Notes under the pieces: model-generated | What the model saw: the letters and a program-made list of their open reading frames with translations, nothing else | What the model was told of the DNA's origin: nothing | The model's database searches: none | In this document: one piece after another, positions 1-6,474 of the stretch | Layout: every line of letters begins with the position of its first letter | Position numbering within the stretch: the stretch's first letter is position 1 | Program-made: the position numbers and the translations under genes | Origin: Verrucomicrobiota bacterium | Lineage (GTDB): Bacteria; Verrucomicrobiota; Verrucomicrobiia; Opitutales; Opitutaceae | DNA length: 14,564 nt | Direction of reading: 5' to 3' | NCBI GenBank assembly: GCA_030832235.1 | Contig: JAURJO010000390.1 | Span: 1 to 14,564 of the forward strand

Positions 1-211
1 CTACCGTGCGCGCAAGATCCAGCGCTTCCTTTCGCAGCCGTTCTCGGTCGCCGAAGTATTCACCGGTTCACCCGGCAAGTACGTGCCGGTTAAGGACACC
101 GTCCGCGGCTTCAAGATGATCCTCGACGGCAAGCTCGACGACGTCGCCGAAGGTGACTTCTACATGAAGGGCGGCATCGACGAGGTGCTCGCCGCCGCAA
201 AGAAGGCCTGA
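1..211 (+). CDS. atpD: ATP synthase F1 subunit beta, C-terminal end (partial)
   Basis: The frame is open from the left edge and ends at TGA 209-211, leaving about 70 codons of the C-terminal helical domain. The visible sequence contains KIQRFLSQPFSVAEVFTG followed by GKYV, a hallmark of the beta-subunit C-terminus, and ends in an alanine- and lysine-rich tail. The beta subunit carries the catalytic ATP sites of the F1 head on the cytoplasmic face of the membrane. The nucleotide-binding P-loop lies outside the window. atpC follows after 11 bp in the same direction, which is the normal bacterial atpD-atpC order and supports the call. Confidence 0.96.
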   Translation, partial: YRARKIQRFLSQPFSVAEVFTGSPGKYVPVKDTVRGFKMILDGKLDDVAEGDFYMKGGIDEVLAAAKKA

Positions 212-222
212 GTTAGCCCACC

Positions 223-630
223 ATGCCGCTGACCCTGGAGATCGTTACGCCCGAGGCCCGGGTTTATTCCGACACCATCGACTCGGTCGTCATCCCGACG
301 GTCGAGGGTGAGGTCGGGATTCTGCCCGGCCACATTCCGCTGCTCACGCAGATCGAGCACGGCGAGCTTCGCGTCTCCAAGGGAAGCGCCACCGAGCTTC
401 TCGCCGTCAGCGGCGGATTCGCCGAGATCGGCGGTGACGTGGTACGCGTGCTCGCCGAGCAGGCGATCACGGAGAACAAGATCGACGAGAAGGCGGTCGA
501 GGAAGCGCTTAAGCGCGCCGAGGCCGAGTTGGCCGCCGCCAAGAACATCGACCCGCAGCAGTACGAACACCTGCAGGGACTCGTGCGCTACTCGGGCGTG
601 CAACTCGCGCTCAAGCGCCGCAAGCGCTGA
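223..630 (+). CDS. atpC: ATP synthase F1 subunit epsilon
   Basis: This 135-residue protein has the usual epsilon-subunit length. The N-terminal beta-sandwich begins MPLTLEIVTPEARVYSD and carries the conserved EGEVGILPGHIPLLTQI stretch at residues 28-44. The C-terminal part (about residues 88-135) is a charged helical hairpin. The subunit belongs to the central rotor stalk and can inhibit ATP hydrolysis. The ATG at 223 follows atpD by 11 bp. I see no clear Shine-Dalgarno site, so expression is probably coupled to atpD. It is the last gene of the atp operon here, because the next gene converges on it. Confidence 0.96.
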   Translation: MPLTLEIVTPEARVYSDTIDSVVIPTVEGEVGILPGHIPLLTQIEHGELRVSKGSATELLAVSGGFAEIGGDVVRVLAEQAITENKIDEKAVEEALKRAEAELAAAKNIDPQQYEHLQGLVRYSGVQLALKRRKR

Positions 631-656
631 GGACCGACGAGCTTCCGCTCCCTCAG
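627..656. terminator. Possible bidirectional hairpin at the atpC/moaE convergent junction
   Basis: CTGAGG (627-632) pairs with CCTCAG (651-656), and an inner GAGC (639-642) pairs with GCTC (647-650) around a TTCC loop. A six-base bulge lies on the left side (633-638). The TGA stop of atpC (628-630) pairs with the TCA complement of the moaE stop (653-655). There is no T-tract, so it is not a classic intrinsic terminator. A role in ending both transcripts or blocking read-through is inferred from position. Confidence 0.35.
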
Positions 657-1102
657 GTAGCAGAACCGCCCGCGTGCTCTCCGCGCGTGGCGCAGTTGAT
701 CCAGGCCGTCGCGCCGCTGGCGTAGTGCTCCTTTTTCCAGATCGGCAGACGGGCTTTCGCCTCGTCGATGATGTAACGGCAGGCGTCGAAGGCCGCCGCG
801 CGGTGCTCGGCCGTCACACCCACCCAAACCGCCAGTTCGCCGATCTTGAGGTGGCCCGTGCGATGGACCGCCACCGCGCCGCCGAGTGCGAAACGCACCC
901 GCGCCTCAGCGAGTATCCGCTCCCCCTCACTCTCCGCCAGCGGCGCATACGCCTCGTACTCGAGCGACCCGACCTGCTGCCCGTCGTTGTGGTTCCTCAC
1001 CCAACCCTCGAAAGTCACCAACGCCCCCGCCCGATCATCCGCCAGACGCCGCGCGCAGGCGGCGACGTCGATGGGTTCGACGGAGATGGCGAAGGATTTC
1101 AT
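653..1102 (-). CDS. moaE: Molybdopterin synthase catalytic subunit MoaE
   Basis: This 149-residue protein matches MoaE in length and layout. FEGWVRNHNDG lies at residues 31-41 and EYEAY at 48-52, followed by RTGHLKIGE at 81-89. The active-site region DEAKARLPIWKKEHY (113-127) has lysines in the positions of the two catalytic lysines of the E. coli protein. MoaE dimerises and binds two MoaD tails, moving sulfur onto cyclic pyranopterin monophosphate to form molybdopterin in the cytoplasm. It starts at ATG 1100-1102, 21 bp after moaD, with no obvious Shine-Dalgarno site. It is the last gene of the minus-strand moeA-moaC-moaD-moaE operon. Confidence 0.94.
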   Translation of the reverse strand: MKSFAISVEPIDVAACARRLADDRAGALVTFEGWVRNHNDGQQVGSLEYEAYAPLAESEGERILAEARVRFALGGAVAVHRTGHLKIGELAVWVGVTAEHRAAAFDACRYIIDEAKARLPIWKKEHYASGATAWINCATRGEHAGGSAT

Positions 1103-1123
1103 CGGTGAATCCGAAAGCGTCTC

Positions 1124-1366
1124 TCAGCCTCCGGCCACCGGAGGGATGAACACCACGCGATCCCCTTCGCGCAAGACGTGCGACTGCGGCACAAACGCGT
1201 CGTTGACCGCCGCACGCACGCGATTGCCCGGCAGCGTGAACCCGTGCCGCGCCCGTAGCTCCTCATAAAGCCCGGACACCGTCGGAGCGTTGGTCTCCAA
1301 CGTTTCCGACGTGAGGCCGCGCTGCTCCCGCAGGATCGCGAAGTACTGCACGTTCACCCGCGTCAT
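1124..1366 (-). CDS. moaD: Molybdopterin synthase sulfur carrier subunit MoaD
   Basis: This 80-residue ubiquitin-like protein ends in VAGG. The terminal Gly-Gly is the site that is adenylated and then thiocarboxylated so that MoaD can donate sulfur to MoaE. The N-terminus MTRVNVQYFAILREQRG and the late GDRVVFIPPVAGG are typical of the family. Its ATG (1364-1366) overlaps the moaC stop as ATGA, which suggests translational coupling. It also has the clearest Shine-Dalgarno site of the operon, GGAGG at 1371-1375, four bases from the start. The adenylating enzyme (MoeB or equivalent) is not in the window. Confidence 0.93.
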   Translation of the reverse strand: MTRVNVQYFAILREQRGLTSETLETNAPTVSGLYEELRARHGFTLPGNRVRAAVNDAFVPQSHVLREGDRVVFIPPVAGG

Positions 1367-1842
1367 TTTTCCTCCGCGCGATAGTCGCGCTTGCCCCCGG
1401 TCTTCTCCAGCAGGCGGATTTCACGGATCACGATTCCGTGGCTCACTGCCTTGGCCATGTCGTAAAGCGTCAAAGCCGCCACACTCGCGCCCGTGAGCGC
1501 CTCCATCTCGACGCCGGTCCGCGCCTCGGTTTTCACGCGGCAATGCACCGTGACCTCGCCGCGGGACGCGTCGGGAAAGATCTCGATGCGGCAGTCGTGC
1601 AGGGGCAGCGGATGACACAGTGGGATAAGTTCGCTGGTTCGTTTCGCCCCCATCACACCGGCGAGGATCGCGGTTTGGAAGAGCGGACCTTTCTTCGTCG
1701 CGATCTCCCCGTCGCGCAAAAGCGCCGCCAGCTCGCCCGGCAGCGTCACCCTCGCCACTGCGTGCGCGGTCCGGCGTGTCACCGCCTTGTCACCAACATC
1801 GACCATCGCCGGCTGATTCTTCGCGTCGAGGTGGGAAAACAT
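1363..1842 (-). CDS. moaC: Cyclic pyranopterin monophosphate synthase MoaC
   Basis: With ATG 1840-1842 as start the protein has 159 residues, the normal MoaC length. It shows the MVDVGDK motif near the N-terminus, KGPLFQTAILAGVMGAKRTS and LIPLCHPLPL in the middle, then TGVEMEALTGASVAALTLYD and a late LLEKTGGK. MoaC converts the 3',8-cyclo-GTP product of MoaA into cyclic pyranopterin monophosphate. A TTG at 1849-1851 could add three residues and would start one base after the moeA stop. I prefer the ATG because the sequence before MVDV then has the usual length. moaD overlaps its stop as ATGA. Confidence 0.95.
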   Translation of the reverse strand: MFSHLDAKNQPAMVDVGDKAVTRRTAHAVARVTLPGELAALLRDGEIATKKGPLFQTAILAGVMGAKRTSELIPLCHPLPLHDCRIEIFPDASRGEVTVHCRVKTEARTGVEMEALTGASVAALTLYDMAKAVSHGIVIREIRLLEKTGGKRDYRAEEK

Positions 1843-1852
1843 GCGTGTCAAT

Positions 1853-3058
1853 CTACCAGGCCCGGAACGGAGTCAAAGTTCCGGCGGGGAATTCCACTGC
1901 ATCCGCCGGCAACTCCACAAAACCATCGGTGCCGACCAAACCGGAGAGATCGCCCGAGGTGTTGCCGGGCATGGGCACGGCGCGGGTCACGCCGTCCGGC
2001 CCGTTCACCAGCTTCACCGGCAGCAGGCAGGCGAGCTTCGGACGAAAGACGTAGGCCGACGCCAGCGGCACCAACCGCGGTTCAACGGGCTTAATTCCGC
2101 TGGAAAGCTCGAGCGCCGGGATCACGTAACGATGCAGGCACGTGTAGGCCGAGACCGGGTTGCCCGGCAACGCGAACACGAGGACGCCTCGATCGGAAAC
2201 ACCGACCCAAAGCGGTTTTCCGGGACGCTGCGCGACTCCCTGCAGAATTTTCCGTACACCCTGCCGCTCCAGCTCCGCCGGCAGCAGATCGAAGCGTCCT
2301 TTGGAGACTCCTCCGGTGAGGATCACCACCTCGTACTCCGCCAGGATGTGCCACAACCGGTGCTCAATCTCCTGGGGAAGATCACGCAGATGGAAACGCT
2401 CGGCGTTAGGATAACCGGCCAGCGCCAACGCCGCACGGATCGCGTGGTCGTTGCTTCGCCGGATCTGGTGCGCCGCCACCGGACTCTCCACCTCGACGAG
2501 CTCGTCACCTGTAGCCACCACGGCGATACGCGGAATCTGGCTCACACTCAGACTGCTCCGCCCGCAAGCCGCGGCGACCGCGATCTCCCGTCCGCCGAGG
2601 CGCGAGCCCGCGGTGACGATCTCCTCGCCGGCGCGATGATCACTCCCGCGCCGGTGAATGGAAAAACCGGGTACGAAACCCGCCGCCCCCTCGTGGATCG
2701 TCATCCGCGACCCGTCGCGCTCCGTCTCCTCGTAGGGGACGACGCAATCCGCCCCGGTGGGCAAAACCGCCCCGGTCATCACCTCGATGCAGGCATCGGC
2801 CTGTTCCCCGAGCTTGAACGCCCGCATGCCCGCCGCCTGCATCCGCTCCACCCGAAACGAACGTAGTCCGCCCGCCCAAGCGGCGGACCGCAGCGCGTAG
2901 CCGTCCATTGTCACCCGATCAAACGGCGGCAGGTCGCGATCCGCCCGGATTCCCTCGAGCAGCACACGACCGTGCGCCGACGCGAGCGGGCAATGCTCGC
3001 GATGGAAAGGCCGCATGTGGCGCGCGATGAGGAGATCGGCTTCCGCGGGAGTGAGCAT
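1853..3058 (-). CDS. moeA: Molybdopterin molybdenumtransferase MoeA
   Basis: This protein has 401 residues, close to the usual 400-410 of MoeA. Key motifs are DRVTMDGYA at residues 47-55 with its conserved Asp52, TGAVLPTGAD around 95-104, ATGDEL at 182-187 and a later LPGNPVSAY. MoeA inserts molybdate into adenylated molybdopterin to make the active cofactor. It is the first gene of the minus-strand operon; its stop lies 1-10 bp before moaC, depending on the moaC start. The ATG at 3056-3058 faces moaA across 78 bp. No Shine-Dalgarno site is clear. The adenylating partner (MogA or MoaB) is not in the window and is not fused to this protein. Confidence 0.95.
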   Translation of the reverse strand: MLTPAEADLLIARHMRPFHREHCPLASAHGRVLLEGIRADRDLPPFDRVTMDGYALRSAAWAGGLRSFRVERMQAAGMRAFKLGEQADACIEVMTGAVLPTGADCVVPYEETERDGSRMTIHEGAAGFVPGFSIHRRGSDHRAGEEIVTAGSRLGGREIAVAAACGRSSLSVSQIPRIAVVATGDELVEVESPVAAHQIRRSNDHAIRAALALAGYPNAERFHLRDLPQEIEHRLWHILAEYEVVILTGGVSKGRFDLLPAELERQGVRKILQGVAQRPGKPLWVGVSDRGVLVFALPGNPVSAYTCLHRYVIPALELSSGIKPVEPRLVPLASAYVFRPKLACLLPVKLVNGPDGVTRAVPMPGNTSGDLSGLVGTDGFVELPADAVEFPAGTLTPFRAW

Positions 3059-3136
3059 GGGAAACGAAGGCCGCGGCTTTACGCCGCGGTAAAACCAGCT
3101 TCATCTGACCCCGCCGCGGCGCAAGGCCGCTTCTCC
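3059..3136. promoter_or_regulatory. Shared divergent control region between moeA and moaA
   Basis: These 78 bp separate the divergent starts of moeA and moaA, so promoters for both directions should lie here or extend into the coding ends. I cannot pick a convincing -35/-10 pair for either strand. The region holds a GC-rich hairpin: CCGCGGC (3071-3077), loop TTTAC, GCCGCGG (3083-3089), with a possible outer G-T pair, followed by TAAAACC. This could be an operator, a leader structure or a dispersed intergenic repeat. I do not recognise a molybdenum-cofactor riboswitch fold in so short a space. Confidence 0.5.
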
Positions 3137-4156
3137 ATGGGGCCACCCACCGACGCATTCCAACGGCCGCTACATGATCTGCGGATCTCGGTCACCGACC
3201 GTTGCAGCTTCCGCTGTCCGTATTGCATGCCCGCGGAGGTCTTCGGACCAGGCCACGCCTTTCTCCGGGACCCGCAATTGATGACGTTGCCTGAGATCAA
3301 ACGCATCGTCCGCGCCTTCCAAGCTCTCGGGGTGCGTAAGGTGCGTCTCACGGGCGGCGAGCCACTGCTGCGGCCTGATGTGCCGGAACTCATCCGCGTC
3401 CTGCGGGAGGAAGTCGGGATCCCCGATATCGCCCTCACCACGAACGGTTGGCTGCTGGAGAAGCTGACACCCGCCCTCCGCGCGGCCGGCCTCAGCCGCG
3501 TCAATGTCTCCGTCGATTCCCTCGACGACACCACCGCCGGAAAAATGAACGGGAGGGGCTTCAAGGTCGGCCGCGTCCTGCGCGGAATCGACGCCGCCGC
3601 GGCGGCGGGAATCCCGGTGAAAATCAACTGCGTCGTGCAACGCGGCGTGAACGACCGCGAGATCCCGGAGCTTTGCGCCTATTTCCGCGAACGGGGCCAC
3701 CCGCTGCGCTTCATCGAGTTCATGGACGTGGGCAACACGAACCACTGGTCCGGCGACCGCGTCGTCCCGGCGCGGCGGATCGTCGAGCTGGTCGACCGGC
3801 ACTGGCCGCTTGAGGCCACCGGACCGGCCTACCGCGGCGAGGTCGCCTCCCGCTACCGCTATCGCGACGGCCGGGGGGAAATTGGTATCATAAGTTCGGT
3901 GACTGAACCCTTCTGCCGGGACTGCCACCGGGCGCGGCTCTCGGCCGACGGCCGCCTTTACACCTGCCTCTTCACGTCGCTCGGCTGGGATGTGTTGGGG
4001 GCGGTGCGTTCCCCGCGGATGACCGACGCCACCCTCGAGGATTTCCTCCGGCGGATCTGGCGCGGACGCATGGACCGTTACAGCGACGAGCGCGCGGAGG
4101 TCATCGCCTCCGGGGAAACCCGTCCCAAGGTCGAGATGAGCTACATCGGCGGGTGA
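3137..4156 (+). CDS. moaA: GTP 3',8-cyclase MoaA (radical SAM)
   Basis: This 339-residue protein carries both iron-sulfur sites of MoaA. The N-terminal radical-SAM motif CSFRCPYC has Cys23, Cys27 and Cys30. GGEP follows at 73-76. The C-terminal cluster uses Cys260, Cys263 and Cys277 (CRDC, then CLF), and the protein ends in the conserved Gly-Gly tail. It catalyses the first step of molybdopterin synthesis, rearranging GTP to 3',8-cyclo-GTP with S-adenosylmethionine. The frame stays open upstream to 2972, but that stretch overlaps moeA antisense and has no MoaA similarity. The ATG at 3137-3139 gives the normal length. No strong Shine-Dalgarno site is visible. Confidence 0.95.
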   Translation: MGPPTDAFQRPLHDLRISVTDRCSFRCPYCMPAEVFGPGHAFLRDPQLMTLPEIKRIVRAFQALGVRKVRLTGGEPLLRPDVPELIRVLREEVGIPDIALTTNGWLLEKLTPALRAAGLSRVNVSVDSLDDTTAGKMNGRGFKVGRVLRGIDAAAAAGIPVKINCVVQRGVNDREIPELCAYFRERGHPLRFIEFMDVGNTNHWSGDRVVPARRIVELVDRHWPLEATGPAYRGEVASRYRYRDGRGEIGIISSVTEPFCRDCHRARLSADGRLYTCLFTSLGWDVLGAVRSPRMTDATLEDFLRRIWRGRMDRYSDERAEVIASGETRPKVEMSYIGG

Positions 4157-4175
4157 CGCCGCCGCGGCGTCACTC
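4151..4175. terminator. Possible bidirectional hairpin between moaA and the following convergent gene
   Basis: GTGACGCC (4153-4160) and GGCGTCAC (4166-4173) form a perfect 8-bp stem around the loop GCCGC. A G-T and a G-C pair can extend it to 10 pairs (4151-4175). The moaA stop TGA (4154-4156) pairs with the complement of the stop of the convergent gene (4170-4172). There is no T-tract. Position and symmetry suggest a bidirectional terminator or a transcript-end stabiliser, but this is inference. Confidence 0.4.
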
Positions 4176-5090
4176 GTACCGCGCCGCGCGGCCGAGGTAG
4201 TTGAGCGTCCAGATCTCCTTCCAGACGCGGTAGCGGCCCTCCGAGGTGAACTTCCCGAGGTCGTCGCGCTTTGGATACGGATGTAGGAATCCCAGCTCGG
4301 TGTTGAGGCGGTCCAGCTCCCGCTGGACGGAGTTCAGGTCATCCAACGGTTCATCAGTGAAGGGCGCGAGGTTGGCCGCGACGCCCGCCGTCTCGAGGCG
4401 CCGGCGATGACGCCGCATCAGCCCCTCGAGCGACCGCCGCCACGGGGAGCGCTCGACGAACCAGTTCTCGGGATAGAATCCCGCGAAGGGAATGAAGAGG
4501 TTGTCCGTGAGAAAGCGGGTCCCGTCGGTTGTGACGGAGGACACCGCGAAACAGACGGCGACCGAACCGGAGCTGTGCGGGATGAAGCTCACCTGCACGC
4601 GCATCGTGGCCGGCGCATCCTGGTAGATCGAGGTCCGCAGGTAGATGCCCCCGCCGATCTCCGCCTTGAGGGCCTGGACCGGGCGGAATCCCTGCGCGCG
4701 CAGCCACTCGCGCGTTTTCAGGAGCCGCGGCCGCACCGGCCATTCGTCGCCCGACGAGTTCACCGAGTAGGAGGGGAAGAGGGGCAGGGGACTCAGGCTG
4801 TGCGCGGAGATGGCGAGCCAGTCGTAAAGCGTGACCACCAGGAACCAGACCAGGAAAAACGCCCCGGCCAGCGTCCAGAACGGCCGCTCGATCAATTGGT
4901 ATTCGGAAGCCAGATACGCGCCGCCGATCGCGAAGATGATCCAACGCAGCCAGCGGTCGGCGATGAGCAGCGGGGGCGACGCCGCGCTTTGGTTCAGACG
5001 CATCAGGATGATCGACGCGGTCATAGCCGCGAGGAGCACCGCAAGGGTGACCGTGGGGATCAGCACGTGGACAGTACCCGGGGGAGTCAC
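4170..5090 (-). CDS. Three-helix membrane protein of unknown function
   Basis: I do not recognise a family. The 306-residue product has three hydrophobic segments at about residues 8-30, 47-64 and 71-93, then a soluble domain of about 210 residues. That domain begins after a Ser/Pro-rich linker and contains REWLRAQGFRP, a beta-rich stretch around 140-190, and a charged C-terminus (PKRDDLGKF, then YRVWKEIWTLNYLGRAARYE). The helix pattern suggests an inner-membrane anchor with a globular tail, side unknown. The start is GTG at 5088-5090, preceded directly by AGGCGG. Inner GTG codons could also serve. It lies 36 bp after dnaN in the same direction and may share its transcript. Confidence 0.8.
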   Translation of the reverse strand: MTPPGTVHVLIPTVTLAVLLAAMTASIILMRLNQSAASPPLLIADRWLRWIIFAIGGAYLASEYQLIERPFWTLAGAFFLVWFLVVTLYDWLAISAHSLSPLPLFPSYSVNSSGDEWPVRPRLLKTREWLRAQGFRPVQALKAEIGGGIYLRTSIYQDAPATMRVQVSFIPHSSGSVAVCFAVSSVTTDGTRFLTDNLFIPFAGFYPENWFVERSPWRRSLEGLMRRHRRRLETAGVAANLAPFTDEPLDDLNSVQRELDRLNTELGFLHPYPKRDDLGKFTSEGRYRVWKEIWTLNYLGRAARYE

Positions 5091-5110
5091 CCGCCTGAGT
5101 TCGGAAACCG

Positions 5111-5124
5111 GCGCGGAAACGCGC
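5111..5124 (-). terminator. Short GC hairpin just downstream of dnaN
   Basis: GCGCG (5111-5115) and CGCGC (5120-5124) form a 5-bp stem with a four-base loop (GAAA on the plus strand, TTTC on the dnaN transcript), starting three bases past the dnaN stop. It is short and lacks a T-tract, so at most it would be an attenuator between dnaN and the next gene. Confidence 0.2.
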
Positions 5125-5126
5125 GC

Positions 5127-6251
5127 TCAGCTCAGCCGCACCGGCATGATGACGCAGACGAAATTCTCGAGCGTCTTGAAGACTCCCGGGCTGACCTCGT
5201 CTTTAACCTCGAAGAAGACCTCGTCCTTCGTGAGGGCGCGCAGCGGATCGATCAGGAAGGCCGGATTGAACGCCACCTGCAGTTCCGGACCGCTGTAGCT
5301 GATCGCCATCGACTCGTGCGCCTCGCCGAAGTCGGGGCTTTGCGCGGTGAGTTCCAGCAGATTGCTGGAAAGCTTCATCTTGATCGAGTTGGCCTTCTCC
5401 GAGCAGACGAGCGCCGCGCGGTGAACGCATTGCAGAAGCAGTTCGCGCTCCAGTTTGATGCGCTGGTGCGTCTCCTTCGGGATGACCTGCTGGTAATTGG
5501 GGTAGTTCCCCTCGACGACCTTGGAATAGAGGTAGATGTGGTCGATCAGGCCGCTGGTGTCCTTGTCGGTGGCGATCTGGAACGCCGCGCGACGGTCATT
5601 GAAATTGATTTTCACCTGTGCGCCCTTGTCCAGGAGTCGCGTCAGTTCCGAAACCGTCTTGGCTGGAAGAATGATGGCGCCACCGCCTGATTCCGGCGTC
5701 GGGATTTCCTTGGACAAAAGTGCCAACCGGCGCCCATCGGTCGCGACCAGCGAAAGCTTGCCGTCCCTGAAATTGAAATAGACGCCGTTAAGGATGTAAC
5801 GGCTCTCGTCGGTCGACTGCGCGTACGCGACGCTTTTAAGCATCATCGCGAGGTCGGCCTGATCGAGACTGTAGACGTGATCCTCGCCGAACTCGGGCAG
5901 GGGAGGGAACTCCTCCTTCCCGATGCCCATGATGCGGAAAGTGGAACCTCCCGACGCCAACTTGACCTGATGGTTAGCCGAACCGTCGAAAACCACGTCG
6001 AGATTGGGCAATTCCCTCACGATTCCGGCCAATCGTTTCACCGGCAGGGTCACGGCACCCGTCTCCTTAACCTCGGCCTTTATTTTGCAACGAATGCCCA
6101 GATCGAGGTTGGTGGTGGAAAGCGAGATCTGATCCTTCTCGGCCTCGATCAGCACGTTGCTGAGGATCGGCATCGTGGCTTTGGAACCGACGACGTTGAG
6201 GACTTGGGCGAGGCCGTTGGCGAAATGGTCGCGGTTGATTTTGAATTTCAT
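5127..6251 (-). CDS. dnaN: DNA polymerase III subunit beta (sliding clamp)
   Basis: This 374-residue protein has the standard beta-clamp length of three tandem clamp domains. The N-terminus MKFKINRDHFANGLAQV is followed by SKATMPILSNVLIEA, the typical domain I start. LVATDGRRLAL lies in the middle domain, and NPAFLIDPLRAL precedes the C-terminal VIMPVRLS, which matches the conserved MPMRL-type ending that borders the peptide-binding pocket. The clamp encircles DNA and tethers the replicative polymerase. The ATG at 6249-6251 gives the conserved N-terminus. dnaA and recF, often next to dnaN, are absent; pssA lies upstream and an unknown membrane protein downstream. Confidence 0.97.
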   Translation of the reverse strand: MKFKINRDHFANGLAQVLNVVGSKATMPILSNVLIEAEKDQISLSTTNLDLGIRCKIKAEVKETGAVTLPVKRLAGIVRELPNLDVVFDGSANHQVKLASGGSTFRIMGIGKEEFPPLPEFGEDHVYSLDQADLAMMLKSVAYAQSTDESRYILNGVYFNFRDGKLSLVATDGRRLALLSKEIPTPESGGGAIILPAKTVSELTRLLDKGAQVKINFNDRRAAFQIATDKDTSGLIDHIYLYSKVVEGNYPNYQQVIPKETHQRIKLERELLLQCVHRAALVCSEKANSIKMKLSSNLLELTAQSPDFGEAHESMAISYSGPELQVAFNPAFLIDPLRALTKDEVFFEVKDEVSPGVFKTLENFVCVIMPVRLS

Positions 6252-6315
6252 CGGCGTCGGCGGAAGAGAACTGAAGTTTTCAACAAAGGCTAAAAGAAGG
6301 AGGGTTCAATAAGGA

Positions 6316-6344
6316 ATTCTATCCGTATTCCTATGCGGTGCGAA
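6316..6344 (-). promoter_or_regulatory. Candidate sigma-70-type promoter for dnaN with an overlapping dyad
   Basis: On the minus strand, TTCGCA (6339-6344) and TAGAAT (6316-6321) are separated by exactly 17 bp. The -10 matches five of six consensus bases and the -35 four of six. This would leave a leader of roughly 55-60 bases before the dnaN ATG. A dyad, AGGAAT (6312-6317) with ATTCCT (6327-6332), overlaps the -10 and could be an operator. It is a sequence match only, with no supporting data. Confidence 0.3.
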
Positions 6345-6420
6345 GAACTCCAATAAGCCGACGTCCTCCTCGGGGAAACCCTTGCCGGGATCGGTGAAAA
6401 ACCGAGATCAACGTGCGAGG

Positions 6421-6456
6421 AACCCCGCGGTTATTCACAGTCCCGGGGTTATTCGG
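6421..6456. promoter_or_regulatory. DnaA-box-like pair within an inverted repeat upstream of dnaN
   Basis: TTATTCACA at 6431-6439 fits the DnaA-box consensus TTATNCACA exactly. It sits in the loop of an inverted repeat, AACCCCG (6421-6427) with CGGGGTT (6444-6450). A second copy of GGTTATTC begins 19 bp further on (6448-6455), giving TTATTCGGA as a weaker second box in the same orientation. DnaA could bind here to control dnaN or pssA, but a 9-mer match can arise by chance and only one copy is full. Confidence 0.35.
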
Positions 6457-6474
6457 AAGAAGCTGGCCGCTTCC

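Larger units (their letters stand above)
6252..6474. other. Noncoding spacer between pssA and dnaN
   Basis: This 223-bp gap has no credible coding frame. Besides the candidate dnaN promoter and the DnaA-box-like dyad, it holds two copies of CAATAAG (6307-6313 and 6351-6357) and a small hairpin TCGGT-GAAAA-ACCGA. I see no tRNA or recognisable riboswitch. It is the longest clearly noncoding stretch in the window. Confidence 0.7.

Noticed and set aside
1841..2866. Long plus-strand open frame of about 340 codons opposite moeA
   Set aside because: It lies wholly antisense to moeA, its product is rich in Arg, His and Pro with no family features, and GC-rich third positions create such frames by chance.
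2972..3136. N-terminal extension of MoaA
   Set aside because: The frame is open, but it overlaps the moeA start antisense and would add 55 residues not found in MoaA. The ATG at 3137 gives normal length.
4407..5690. Plus-strand open frame of about 427 codons across the dnaN end and the next gene
   Set aside because: It runs antisense through two better-supported genes, and its Asp/Arg/Glu-rich composition looks like a mirrored coding sequence rather than a protein.
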